Below are positions 8,922 to 18,064 of a stretch of DNA of 64,000 nucleotides, piece by piece. The DNA comes from Chitinophagaceae bacterium (GTDB lineage Bacteria; Bacteroidota; Bacteroidia; Chitinophagales; Chitinophagaceae), in contig JADKJV010000009.1 in assembly GCA_016720825.1 (NCBI GenBank), forward strand, positions 1 to 64,000, written 5' to 3'. A program made the position numbers and the translations under genes. The notes below the pieces were generated by a model. The model was not told where the DNA came from. It did no database searches and saw only the letters and a list, made by a program, of their open reading frames with translations. Position 1 is the stretch's first letter. Every line of letters starts with the position of its first letter.

Positions 8922-9680
8922 ATGCCGACGATTGAAACTGAACTGACAGAAATCCTGTCATCCTTAAAATTCAAAAAAGGGTTCCGGTATTTCTGGCTAT
9001 ATAACTATAGTTTCTTCAAAATCCTGGATGAAGCTGAATTTGACGAATACAACCGGAATCCCCTTATAGAAGGTAAAAAGATTTTTGCTGTAGGCTCGAC
9101 CAATCCGGATGATGATGAATATTACCTGCTTTATGACAAACAGGAAAAGTCTGAAATCTATATAAGAGCCACTTACAAATCCCGCGACACGAGAGGCATA
9201 AAAAAGATCGGTGACTCACTATCCGGTTTATTTCACGGAGCAAAAGCTGCGGACATTCTTATCTCACGTAACAATGAGCTTTACGCTAATTGGGGTGAAG
9301 CGCTGTATAGTGGTATTCCAATAGTAGAAAATGTACCCCAGGGGGTTTTACCGCTGTTTGACTTACGCTATTATTTTAAATACCAGCTAAAAGATACTAT
9401 CCTTTCAGATCCCGGCGTATTTGACACCCACACGCTGGAGTCCTATTTTGAAAACCATGGAGCGAAAGGACTCATCCCCGCTGATTTTTCTATCAGTCGC
9501 CCGGCCGGTGAAAGCTATTTACAACTTGTTACTATAATCAATGAAAAGTTGAACGAAGAAGTTTTTTTTGCAACTGAAATCCACACCTCCGGGCATTGCG
9601 GCATAGGAAAATACAGCTCGTTGACAACTGAGGAGCGGAAAATGGCCGATTATTACGGGCTTATTCTACCAAAAACCTAG
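8922..9680 (+). CDS. cytoplasmic protein of unknown function
   Basis: A 252-residue soluble protein with no signal peptide or membrane helix, acidic and rich in aromatic residues. The last third has a conserved-looking TEIHTSGHCGIGKYSSLTTEERKMADYYG stretch (given here only as landmark motifs: HTSGHCG and the C-terminal LILPKT). No family was recognised. It lies 45 bases after the S74 protein on the same strand and could be co-transcribed with it, but no functional link is evident. Confidence 0.75.
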   Translation: MPTIETELTEILSSLKFKKGFRYFWLYNYSFFKILDEAEFDEYNRNPLIEGKKIFAVGSTNPDDDEYYLLYDKQEKSEIYIRATYKSRDTRGIKKIGDSLSGLFHGAKAADILISRNNELYANWGEALYSGIPIVENVPQGVLPLFDLRYYFKYQLKDTILSDPGVFDTHTLESYFENHGAKGLIPADFSISRPAGESYLQLVTIINEKLNEEVFFATEIHTSGHCGIGKYSSLTTEERKMADYYGLILPKT

Positions 9681-9859
9681 CGCAACAAAAGACTCAAGCC
9701 AATAAGGGTTTGGCATTTTGGCGGGTTTCAGAATATGTTCCTGTCAACGTATAGCTGCCCAGCTATATATCCGTTTGTCGAAAAGAGCTGGCTATAGAAA
9801 ATGTTCCCGTCTTCATATCTTTACGCAGCATCTGTACTGGCATACATAAAAGATAATTC

Positions 9860-10270
9860 ATGACTAAACACTTTCTGGTCTTTTTCCTGATGCTTAGCCT
9901 GATGATGCCAGCTATCAGTCAGGATACCCTAAGCGGAAAAATGCCCGGGAAATGGGGTATCTGTTACAGCATAGACACTCTAGATACAATATGCAAGACT
10001 CCTTTTAATTTTTATACATTTCGTGCTGATGGAACCTGCCAGCATGGGGAGATCATCATTATGGGTGATACAATTCCAGTAACAGGAACCTGGAAGTCAG
10101 AAAACGGCTCGATCAGAATAGTATATGACAAACACCCAAACTATATATACCCTCCGGAAACATTGCCGGACATTGTTTTTATAAACGACAAACTATTTTA
10201 TTATAAAGTATTAGACAATTATGAAGTCAAGGGCCACTGGGTGTTTTTTTCATTTAGGAAATTAGACTAA
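9860..10270 (+). CDS. small secreted lipocalin-like protein
   Basis: A 136-residue protein: signal peptide to AISQ, then a compact beta-rich domain with KMPGKWGICY, TFRADGTCQHG, VTGTWKSENG and a closing WVFFSFRKLD. The order of WxxG, FxxDG and GTW-type strands matches small lipocalin-like domains of Bacteroidota. Two Cys pairs could form disulphides. Ligand unknown. A TATCTTTA sequence about 40 bases upstream may serve as its -7 box. Confidence 0.7.
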   Translation: MTKHFLVFFLMLSLMMPAISQDTLSGKMPGKWGICYSIDTLDTICKTPFNFYTFRADGTCQHGEIIIMGDTIPVTGTWKSENGSIRIVYDKHPNYIYPPETLPDIVFINDKLFYYKVLDNYEVKGHWVFFSFRKLD

Positions 10271-10327
10271 GACAAATTCATTAACAAGCCCATTTGGGGT
10301 ACGGCGCAAGAGCGATATGACACTAAA

Positions 10328-10357
10328 TTTCAAATCCGGTATTTCTTTGTAAATTCA
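10328..10357 (+). promoter_or_regulatory. conserved upstream element, copy 1 of 7
   Basis: TTTCAAATCC (10328-10337), a 4-base spacer, then TTTCTTTGTAAATTCA. The same two-part element recurs before six other genes in this window. It ends 110 bases before the chosen start of the VOC gene. Confidence 0.55.
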
Positions 10358-10467
10358 TTCTAACGGCCAATCGACGGATGGTGAAGACCGCCCATAGCCC
10401 CAGCGAGAACATAAAACAGGTCGCAGGAAAATCAATTGAAATAAACCAACAAAACACACCTCCGATT

Positions 10468-11235
10468 ATGTTCAATTTTCCAAAACCAAAATTGGGTGAC
10501 GTAACTGCAATAACAATTACATCGGCTGACTTAGAAAAATCGTTACAGTTTTACCAGCAACTAGGCTTCAGCGAATTGTATCGTGCCGACTTCCCTTTTC
10601 CCTGGATTCAGGTATCTGACGGCGCATTGCTCATCATGTTGCGGCAAGACAAGAACCCATACATTGCTATAACCTACTATACTAATGACATAGAAAATGT
10701 TGTTGCCGAATTAAAAGAGTCAGGAATTCCATGTAAGTCATTACCAACACCTGACAAAATGATCCAGCGCTTTCTTATTACAACGGATGAGGGGCACAAC
10801 ATTACACTAGTAACCTATGTGGAGGGGTTTGCACAGCCCTCAGGCACAACGATGCTAACCATGAAACCACAGGACTTTTCAAACCCCGGCAAGTACACCA
10901 ATCAAACCTGCGGCATGTTTGGAGAATATGCATTACCTGTTTTAAACCTTTCCAATTCAATTGCATTTTGGGAGAAACTGGGCTACAAAACCCTGTCGAA
11001 GAAATCATCTCCCTATCCATGGGCCATATTATCTGATTGTATAGGAATAGTTGGTTTGCATCAAACAGATAATTTTTCAGTGCCAACCATTACATTTTTC
11101 GCTGCTGACATGAAAGATAAAATCGACAATTTAAAATTGAAGGGGCTTACTGACTATACAGAAAAAGGCGATAGCAGCATTGTACTGAATACACCCGAAA
11201 AACAAAATATCAATCTTTTCAAATTGGGGATGTAA
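10468..11235 (+). CDS. VOC-superfamily protein with two glyoxalase-like domains
   Basis: A 255-residue cytoplasmic protein made of two beta-alpha-beta-beta-beta VOC modules. The first has ITITSADLEKSLQFYQQLGF and ends in GHNITLVTY; the second has LPVLNLSNSIAFWEKLGY and ends in QNINLFKLG. VOC folds bind a metal or small ligand and include glyoxalases, dioxygenases and bleomycin-type resistance proteins. The ATG at 10468 begins the recognisable domain; an earlier ATG at 10378 would add 30 low-complexity residues. Enzyme or binding function cannot be chosen from sequence. Confidence 0.85.
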   Translation: MFNFPKPKLGDVTAITITSADLEKSLQFYQQLGFSELYRADFPFPWIQVSDGALLIMLRQDKNPYIAITYYTNDIENVVAELKESGIPCKSLPTPDKMIQRFLITTDEGHNITLVTYVEGFAQPSGTTMLTMKPQDFSNPGKYTNQTCGMFGEYALPVLNLSNSIAFWEKLGYKTLSKKSSPYPWAILSDCIGIVGLHQTDNFSVPTITFFAADMKDKIDNLKLKGLTDYTEKGDSSIVLNTPEKQNINLFKLGM

Positions 11236-11302
11236 TAATATTGTACAGAACGGCCTGCTCATTCACCAGAAATAACAGGTCAGCAAAAATGGCATCAATA
11301 TT

Positions 11303-11800
11303 ATGGATTCATATATAAAATATAATTTTCCAAATGTTAACCCGGGCCCATTTAATGGAAATTTTGCAGGCAACTACTTCGTATTTGCAAACGGGTATTC
11401 CAATCTATCCGGCGATATCTCCGATTTTAACACGCAAACTTTTGAAGCCAACATCCCAACAGGCTATAAAACCATCATTGTCTGCCATCGCATGGCCTTA
11501 ATTGAAGATAGCCAGGTAAAGCGGGAGTGGATATTTGAAAGCCCGGATAATATCAGAGATGAGCAAACCGGCGGGAAGTATATCATTACAACACAAAAGC
11601 CCATTCAACAATTCAGAACTGACTGGAATCAGCCAGTTGAAGGTTTGTCTGTTTTCCGCCCGGATGCACCTGACGCAAGCATTCACTCAATGGTCTGGGA
11701 TGACCTGGACAAATGCACAGCATATGCCCTTACGCTCATTAACAACAGTGATAACAAGGCCCTGATTTCTGTTATCCTGGATACAATTTCGTGGCATTGA
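11303..11800 (+). CDS. cytoplasmic protein of unknown function
   Basis: A 165-residue protein without signal peptide or membrane helix, predicted mostly beta from its alternating pattern. Landmarks are NPGPFNGNFAGNYF near the start, GYKTIIVCHRM in the middle and a C-terminal ALISVILDTISWH. No known family recognised. It follows the VOC gene by 67 bases and has no obvious partner. Confidence 0.7.
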   Translation: MDSYIKYNFPNVNPGPFNGNFAGNYFVFANGYSNLSGDISDFNTQTFEANIPTGYKTIIVCHRMALIEDSQVKREWIFESPDNIRDEQTGGKYIITTQKPIQQFRTDWNQPVEGLSVFRPDAPDASIHSMVWDDLDKCTAYALTLINNSDNKALISVILDTISWH

Positions 11801-11985
11801 AAAGATGCAACCAACAAGTACTACAGAACAATCCCCTCGATTGACAAGCTAACTTTACCTGGGAAGGACAATCATCCCCGGGCTGTTGTTTGTTCACTTG
11901 TACTTGTATATCTTTAATCTGCAGTGATTCCGGGCCGGACAAACACTGGATTCCAGCCCCTCCCCCGGCATTAATCAGGAAAACA

Positions 11986-12591
11986 ATGAACAACTACCGT
12001 CTCGCATTTTTACCAGCTGTTTTCTTCTTCGTCACGAGTTGTGCAAACCATAACAAAACAAATATTAACACACCCGCTGATTCATTAACGGCAGGAGTTC
12101 ATACAAAACCGGATGATTCTGCAGTTTTGAAATCTGATAGTCATACGCCGGATTCAGCGACAGCAAACAGCGATACACTACCATTATTAAATGGACACCA
12201 TGTAAAAACAGATGATTTTATACAACAATATCCCGCTGGTCAAAAAGCCGGATTCAGACATTATATGGATTTATTGAGAAAGGAATGGCAAAACGTGCCT
12301 AATCCAATAACCGCAACCTACCAGGGAAATGAATTTGGTGACTACCATCACATCCTTTTCGAAGCCGCCAACGGTGTTACCTACGATTTTGGCCAGGCGA
12401 ATAATAACTATGGACCCTATAAACTCCATGAACTTTCCGGACAATATGCAGACAATCCTAAATTTTTGGGAAAGAAGTTCAACATTTACTGGGATTGGAA
12501 ATTGACTGACTTTTTATGCTGTGATGGGGAATATGGAAAGGCCAAAGCCTATTTACCTTCTATAACAAAACTGGAATTAATTAAAAAATAA
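11986..12591 (+). CDS. lipoprotein of unknown function
   Basis: A 201-residue lipoprotein: hydrophobic leader ending FFFVTSC, with the Cys as lipidation site, then a ~50-residue Thr/Ser/Asp-rich linker, then a globular domain (KAGFRHYMDLLRKEWQNV, YGPYKLHELSGQYADNPKFLGK, WDWKLTDFLCCDGEY). The ATG at 11986 is chosen because it opens the lipoprotein leader; the open frame upstream is not signal-like. The C-terminal domain was not assigned to a family. Confidence 0.8.
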   Translation: MNNYRLAFLPAVFFFVTSCANHNKTNINTPADSLTAGVHTKPDDSAVLKSDSHTPDSATANSDTLPLLNGHHVKTDDFIQQYPAGQKAGFRHYMDLLRKEWQNVPNPITATYQGNEFGDYHHILFEAANGVTYDFGQANNNYGPYKLHELSGQYADNPKFLGKKFNIYWDWKLTDFLCCDGEYGKAKAYLPSITKLELIKK

Positions 12592-12629
12592 TACAACTCC
12601 CTGCCCTTTACGCAATTTAAACCCACTAT

Positions 12630-13109
12630 ATGGCAAAAAGTACATTAATGGAAATGCACAATGTAGGTATCGTTGTTGAATCCCTTGATCGTGCGATTGC
12701 TTTTTTCACAGAACTGGGACTTACACTGGAAGGGCGAATGATGGTAGAAGGGGAATGGGCAGGGCGTGTAACGGGACTCGGCAACCAGTCTGTTGAAATT
12801 GCCATGATGGTTACTCCCGACGGACATAGCCGGCTTGAAATTTCACAATTCATCACCCCTCCTGTTATCGCAGATCACCGGACTGCTCCGGTGAATGCGC
12901 TTGGTTATCTTCGAATCATGTTCAGGGTTGAAAATCTTGACGAATTGCTATCCAGACTGTTGAAACATGGCACTGAGCTTGTTGGCGAAGTGGTTCAGTT
13001 TGAAAACATGTACCGGCTTTGCTACATTCGTGGAGTGGAAGGACTGCTCATCGGTTTAGCCGAACAACTCAGTAATAAAACAGCCACGGATATTTTAGAA
13101 ACCGCATAA
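12630..13109 (+). CDS. VOC family protein (glyoxalase/bleomycin-resistance-like)
   Basis: A 159-residue single-chain VOC protein. The first module opens MEMHNVGIVVESLDRAIAFFTELGL and the second half carries LGYLRIMFRVENLDELLSRL and YIRGVEGLLIGLAE. The His after MEMHN, the Glu in SVEIAMM and the Glu in VEGLLIGLAE sit at positions that often bind metal in VOC enzymes. It lies 38 bases after the lipoprotein gene. The substrate is unknown. Confidence 0.85.
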   Translation: MAKSTLMEMHNVGIVVESLDRAIAFFTELGLTLEGRMMVEGEWAGRVTGLGNQSVEIAMMVTPDGHSRLEISQFITPPVIADHRTAPVNALGYLRIMFRVENLDELLSRLLKHGTELVGEVVQFENMYRLCYIRGVEGLLIGLAEQLSNKTATDILETA

Positions 13110-13137
13110 ATATTCATAGCAAATGTGCCGATATGCA

Positions 13138-13659
13138 ATGATAAAATATAAGCCGCACTATGCCTGCTTTAAATGCCGTAAAACTTTCAAGCGAAAACTT
13201 TTAAGCGACATAACGGGTAAAGATGCATCTTATGCGAATGAAGCTAAATGCCCGGACTGTGGAAGCCTGATGGCTAATATGGGTAAAGATTTTGAAGCAC
13301 CTAAAAAGGGAAGTTTGAAAGAATGGGCGCATATTGAACGCTTGTATTCAGTTGGCATTACGTTCCATTCATGCGGTTGCTCAGGCCCGGGTTACATACC
13401 CAATACAGCGGATAAACTCATTGCCTATCTGGAAGGTGTTAAAGACGACTACAATCACAACCTGGCTTTTTGGAGACAAAGAGAAGAACCAACCAATAAA
13501 AGTGAAGTTGACAGGGATAAAAGTTTAAACTGGAAATATATCAGTCAGGTACCCACAGCAATCCGGCCCAAGAAAGGAGCCGTAGGTAAAGAAGATGCAA
13601 TAAACTATTGGATTAAAAGAATAACTGAGGTTGAACAGAAATTAGCCATTATCAAATAA
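13138..13659 (+). CDS. zinc-ribbon protein of unknown function
   Basis: A 173-residue cytoplasmic protein whose N-terminus carries two Cys pairs, CFKC and CPDC, about 35 residues apart: a zinc ribbon. A further SCGCSGPGYIP motif follows, and the C-terminus is helical (INYWIKRITEVEQKLA). The ATG at 13138 is used because MIKYKPHYACFKC starts the fold; an ATG at 13123 adds five residues. It resembles small zinc-ribbon proteins seen in many Bacteroidota, with no known function. Confidence 0.75.
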   Translation: MIKYKPHYACFKCRKTFKRKLLSDITGKDASYANEAKCPDCGSLMANMGKDFEAPKKGSLKEWAHIERLYSVGITFHSCGCSGPGYIPNTADKLIAYLEGVKDDYNHNLAFWRQREEPTNKSEVDRDKSLNWKYISQVPTAIRPKKGAVGKEDAINYWIKRITEVEQKLAIIK

Positions 13660-13730
13660 CATTCCTCAATACTGGCTTTGGGAAATGATAAATTAGTACA
13701 ATTCCATTAACAGAAATAAATACAACCCAT

Positions 13731-14303
13731 ATGAGAAAACTAATCTCTTTCATGCACATATCCCTTGATGGTTTCGTAGCAGGGCCCAACGGTGAAATGA
13801 ACTGGATTAAAGTTGACCAGGAAATTTTTGATTTTGTTGGTAAGCGGATCAGCGAAACCGATTCAGCATTATACGGTAGGGTTACTTATGAAATGATGGA
13901 AAATTACTGGCCCACGGCAGCAGACAAACCCAATGCATCCAGGCACGATATAGAACATTCAAAATGGTATAAAAATGCCCGCAAAATTGTTTTATCCAAA
14001 ACAATGATAGATGCGGAGTTGCCTAACACCGTAATCATCAGCGAAAACCTTCCGGAGAGAATCAACGAAATAAAAAAGCAGCCAGGAAGTGAGATCCTGC
14101 TTTTTGGGAGTCCGAGAGCCACTCATTCAATGATCCACCAGAACCTCATTGACGGCTACTGGCTCTTTGTTAACCCCGTTATCCTCGGTCACGGTATTCC
14201 TTTGTTTAAAGACGTCAAAGACAAAGTAAAATTAAATCTGCTGTCTACCCGGCCGTTTACCTGTGGCGTAACTGAACTGAATTACACAGTAGACAGGCAA
14301 TAG
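13731..14303 (+). CDS. dihydrofolate-reductase family protein (RibD C-terminal domain type)
   Basis: A 190-residue protein of the DHFR/RibD_C superfamily. Typical marks are MHISLDGFVAGPNGEMNWI at the start, LYGRVTYEMMENYWP, KIVLSKTM, a GSEILLFGS nucleotide-binding loop and the closing LIDGYWLFVNPVILGHGIPLF. Such stand-alone proteins (YyaP/YwjB-like) probably reduce small substrates with NADPH. It has no linked folate or riboflavin genes, so the substrate is open. Confidence 0.9.
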   Translation: MRKLISFMHISLDGFVAGPNGEMNWIKVDQEIFDFVGKRISETDSALYGRVTYEMMENYWPTAADKPNASRHDIEHSKWYKNARKIVLSKTMIDAELPNTVIISENLPERINEIKKQPGSEILLFGSPRATHSMIHQNLIDGYWLFVNPVILGHGIPLFKDVKDKVKLNLLSTRPFTCGVTELNYTVDRQ

Positions 14304-14406
14304 CAATGCTGCGCTATATTGTGGACAGGAGTATGTTTAGCTCAAAAAGTTATCTTGTCCCTGCCTTATCATTCAAGCCTTCAGCTTAAGCTATAAACTA
14401 TTTTAT

Positions 14407-14838
14407 ATGACTGTAAAGGAACAAATCAAAACTCACATCGCCAGCCAACCAGAGCCCAAACGCACTGACATGGACGTATTGCACAAACGCATACTTAAAA
14501 TCCTGCCCAAATGCAAACAATGGTTCGACGATGGTAAGAACAGCGACAATAAAACGGTTGCCAATCCCACCATCGGATACGGATTACAAACCCTGAAATA
14601 TGCGGATGGGAAAACCAGGGAGTTTTTCCAGATTGGGGTCAGCGCAAACACAACCGGCATCTCTGTTTACATCCTGGGTTTAAAGGATAAGAAACATTTA
14701 GTCCAGGCATACGGGAAAAAAATCGGCAAGGCCAGTGTGACAGGTTATTGTATTAAATTCAAAACGCTGCAGGATATTAATATGGATATTCTTGAAGCTG
14801 CTATATTATATGGAGTTTCCGTAACCGGTAAGCCATAA
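14407..14838 (+). CDS. DUF1801 domain protein
   Basis: A 143-residue soluble protein of the DUF1801 (YdhG-like) type: RILKILPKCKQWF early, PTIGYGLQTLKYADG and FFQIGVSANTTGISVYILG in the core, and KASVTGYCIKFKTLQDIN near the end. These folds resemble a small beta-sheet with helices and are of unknown biochemical role; they often occur near YdeI and YjbR proteins, which are also present in this window. Monocistronic, with a hairpin downstream. Confidence 0.8.
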   Translation: MTVKEQIKTHIASQPEPKRTDMDVLHKRILKILPKCKQWFDDGKNSDNKTVANPTIGYGLQTLKYADGKTREFFQIGVSANTTGISVYILGLKDKKHLVQAYGKKIGKASVTGYCIKFKTLQDINMDILEAAILYGVSVTGKP

Positions 14839-14876
14839 ACTACGTCACATGAGGAAGTTTACGGAATAGTATAAAT

Positions 14877-14908
14877 GAAATAGGCCGTCTTCCCAGACAG
14901 CCCATTTC
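14877..14908. terminator. hairpin terminator between convergent genes
   Basis: GAAATAGGCCGTCT pairs with AGACAGCCCATTTC (two mismatches, TCCC loop), followed on the plus strand by ATTTTATTT. It sits between convergent genes and may stop transcription from both. Confidence 0.6.
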
Positions 14909-14937
14909 ATTTTATTTGATAGCAGCGTAAGTATCCC

Positions 14938-16381
14938 CTACTCTTCAATATTCATAAAAATCACTTTACCCCGGTAGTTCTGCGCCTGGTCAGACGCTGT
15001 GATAATATTGTAGCCATCAATTGCAACCGACTTGCCCCAATAATCATTGGCGCCCGCATTCTCAAGTCCTATCTTCCTTTTGTATTCCCACACTGGAGTA
15101 GCCGGCAGTAACGATGTTTGTTTAATCAGGTGTGTTTCGCCCTGGTAGGTATTCCCGTTTACTGTTTTTTCCGGTGAACCTGCTATGAGGAATCCGCTGG
15201 CAAATGACACGGAAGACCCAAAGCGTTCACCGGCCACACTGGAGGGTAATGTAATGTCGCCATTCTGCTGCCAGAACGCATAGTTGTAATAGGAATAGAC
15301 CCGTCCCCTGTTGGCCAGACTATTCACGGTTTCGCCGGGAGCACCCGCTACAATGGTAAAGCCGTTTATCGCTACACTGTAACCAAACTGGGCACCTGGC
15401 TGGTTATTGGGATGCATAAAAAGTCAGTTCACTCATCCAGTTATCCGACCAGCGACGGATTGCAATATAACCTGTACTGCTGCTGCGGCCGGGACAACCA
15501 ATCACCAGGTAATCGGCAGTGATCGCCACACTTTTGCCATAATTATCATTGGCAGCAGGTAACGTGCCCAGGATCTTCCTGTCGAACACCCATTGATCCG
15601 GAGGACCCGCGTTATGTTTATACAGATACACACTTCCTTCATCAGCACCAGCGCCATCATCATTGGGTACACCTACAACCGCAAAATTGTTTTTAATCGA
15701 AACACTGGTACCGAAGTAATCATAATTATCCGCATCACCCGGTTGCAGTTTTATTTTTTGGGTCCACACGCCACCGGTATTTTCAAAAATATAAGCAGCA
15801 CCGGCCCATGATTTGGAAGGCGTGTTGGCCAGCTGGGCACCTGTTATCAGCTGGTTGCCATCAATAGATACTGAATAACCAAACCGGTCGCCGGAAAATG
15901 CATCCGCAGCGGTGATGATTTGTTTTTGCTGCCAGATTCCGCTTACCCGTTGGAATAAATACACGCCACCACAATCAGGTTTTCCGGGAAGATCATATCC
16001 ATAAGCGCCAATGGCCGCCCAATCGCCCGAAATGGAAACGGAACAACCAAAGCTTTCAAACTGTGAACCGGGAACTGCGCTTGTACCAAATGCCTGGAGC
16101 TCGCTGTTGGTCACCGCGGCAAGTGGTGTCCAGGCTTGCCCATTGTACATATACAGGGTTTGTTTATCGGTATCGTACACCAGCAGTCCGGCCGCTTTCT
16201 TAGGCATGCTGTTACGCTGGCTGGTCGTCATCCTGGGTAGTAATACACCCTGGGTGGTACTTTGAATATCCAGTTTGGCGGAAGAGTCTGGCTGGCTGCC
16301 GTCTGATTTAATACCAACATTGTTCTGTGCTGAACCTGTCACGGCAATAAGGATCATTGCCATCATAAACACTATTCTCAT
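14938..16381 (-). pseudogene. secreted FG-GAP repeat protein, split by a one-base frameshift
   Basis: The first frame (16381 to 15404) gives a signal peptide (TGSAQ), a Bacteroidota module (NNVGIKSDGSQPDSSAKLDI, RMTTSQRNSM, GLLVYDTDKQTLYMYNG) and FG-GAP-like repeats (FGCSVSISGDWAAIG, FGYSVSIDGNQLITG, FGTSVSIKNNFAVVG, YGKSVAITADYLVIG). The second frame (15417 to 14938) continues with FGYSVAINGFTIVAG, FGSSVSFASGFLIAG and YWGKSVAIDGYNIIT. The join is an A5 run (15418-15422, plus strand); dropping one base yields a single 480-residue beta-propeller-like protein with seven repeats. Such proteins are extracellular and function is unknown. A sequence error is likely. Confidence 0.85.
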
Positions 16382-16560
16382 GCAAAAAATTTGTGCAAAT
16401 GTACGGACCCGTGAGGAAAAAACATAATATCATAAAAGGGATTACTATCTATTCACTGATACCCTGTTTACCAAAATGCCTGTTCTTTTACAGCGTTATA
16501 ATGAGACATTGTACTGACGCCAGATTTATAAATCATTAACCAAAACCGGCTTCCATAAGG

Positions 16561-16590
16561 TCTCAAATCCGTTGATTCTGTGTAAATTTA
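16561..16590 (+). promoter_or_regulatory. conserved upstream element, copy 2 of 7
   Basis: TCTCAAATCC (16561-16570), then GATTCTGTGTAAATTTA (16574-16590), 78 bases before the DHCW-cupin start. Copies 2 and 6 share TCTGTG where the others have TCTTTG or TTTTTG. Confidence 0.5.
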
Positions 16591-16668
16591 ATCAGGCCGA
16601 TACCGGGCAGCCGGACACAATTACTAAAGTTCCAGGCGCAACCAATTTGCAAAGCTTAAACCATCAGT

Positions 16669-17011
16669 ATGACAGGATTCAACTTTCAAACCATCAATTG
16701 GCCAGACATCCCCTCAACTGAGCATACCGGGGGAAAAGGGACATCATACTGGAAAACTTTACAGTTGCCAGGGACTGCGTATTCGCTTAGTAGAATATTC
16801 AGCAGGTTATATTGCTGATCACTGGTGCCAAAAGGGCCATATCGTTCATTGCCTGGAGGGGGAATTTGAAAGCCTGATGGAGAACGGGGAAAAGCATCTC
16901 TTAACAAAAAATATGACTTACGTTGTTTCAGACAATCTCAGTTCGCATAAGTCATATTCGAAAAACGGCGTTAAACTGCTGATTATTGACGGGGATTTTC
17001 TCAAAACGTAA
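16669..17011 (+). pseudogene. DHCW-motif cupin, one-base frameshift
   Basis: A small single-domain cupin. The first frame encodes MTGFNFQTINWPDIPS, EHTGGKGTSYWKTLQLPG; the next frame carries LRIRLVEYSAGYIADHWCQKGH, CLEGEF, YVVSDNLSSHKS and KLLIIDGDFL. The DHWCQKGH motif is diagnostic of the DHCW-motif cupin family. The frames join at GGG (16771-16773); removing one G restores a 113-residue protein of normal length. Catalytic role unknown. It precedes the metallo-beta-lactamase gene by about 105 bases. Confidence 0.85.
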
Positions 17012-17116
17012 TAAATTCACACCATCCATGAAGGTTCAGCCCGGGTGCGAAACCTTTCATTACAGATCAAACAAATATTACCTTTTTATTCATCCTGTTA
17101 AAACAGATATATAAGC

Positions 17117-17847
17117 ATGCGGGTTTTTATTTTAACTGTAACATTCATCTTGTCCATGACCAATATATTTGGACAATCCACAGCACCCAAACTGAAAATA
17201 TCCCATTTAACAGGGGATTTTTTTATATATACCACATATAGTGCTTATGAAGGAGAACAGATACCTGCCAATGGCATGTACCTGAATACAGAAAACGGTG
17301 TTGTGTTGTTTGATACGCCCTGGGACACCACGCAATTCCAGCCCTTGCTGGACAGCATACAATCCAGACATAATAAAAAAGTGCTAGTATGTATTGCCAC
17401 GCACTGGCATGGTGACCGGACAGCCGGATTGGAGTATTACCGGCAGCAAGGGATAAAAAGCTATACCACCCTCCTTACCGATTCACTCAGTAGAATAAAT
17501 GACAAGAAAAGGGCTGAATATTTAATTCACCAGGACACTGTTTTCCATGCTGGCCCTACTCCTTTGAAACCTATTATCCCGGACCGGGACATACCCAAGA
17601 CAATATTGTAATCTGGTTTGAGAAAGAAAAAATAATTTACGGCGGTTGTTTAATCAAAGGTGCAGATGCGAAAAACCTGGGATTTCTTGGGGATGCCAAT
17701 GTAACAGCGTATGCCTCTACATTAAAAAACGTCAGGGATAAATTCCGGAACCCGGCGTTTATCATTATATCACACAGTGACTGGAATAACCTGAATTCCC
17801 TGAAACACTCGATAAAGCTGGCGGAAAAATTAAAAAGGCAAAATTAA
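17117..17847 (+). pseudogene. subclass B1-like metallo-beta-lactamase, one-base frameshift
   Basis: A periplasmic zinc hydrolase. Signal peptide to FGQ, then VVLFDTPWD and the HWHGD motif (His96, His98, Asp100). The frame fails near 17565 but the next frame continues with FETYYPGPGHTQDN (His ligand), IIYGGCLIKG (Cys ligand) and ISHSDW (last His). All six B1 zinc ligands are therefore encoded. Adding one T to TTT (17563-17565) gives one 243-residue protein, the usual B1 length, resembling chromosomal enzymes of Bacteroidota. The final GH motif is SHSDW rather than the common GHGxW. If the indel is an assembly error this is a complete enzyme; activity on beta-lactams is untested. Confidence 0.85.
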
Positions 17848-17940
17848 AAAAAGAGCCTGAATGACGAAATGTCCTTCAGATTCAAGAGCGTTATAAAGCG
17901 GGAAGTAAATATGCCCATTCCCATGGCCCAATTACACCGC

Positions 17941-17971
17941 AAATCAATTCCCCGATTTCTTTGTAAATTTA
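17941..17971 (+). promoter_or_regulatory. conserved upstream element, copy 3 of 7
   Basis: AAATCAATTCC then GATTTCTTTGTAAATTTA (17954-17971), 93 bases before the AraC regulator start. Confidence 0.55.
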
Positions 17972-18064
17972 TCTTCCAAAGTAATGTATTGCAGGCAACA
18001 TGGTCTGCGATACCTGATACTCCATTTGACTAACTAATTAAAACTTGCCCCGCATTCATATCAG

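Noticed and set aside
10378..10467. ATG at 10378 as the start of the double-VOC protein
   Set aside because: The first 30 residues look unrelated to VOC folds; MFNFPKPKLGD at 10468 is the natural start.
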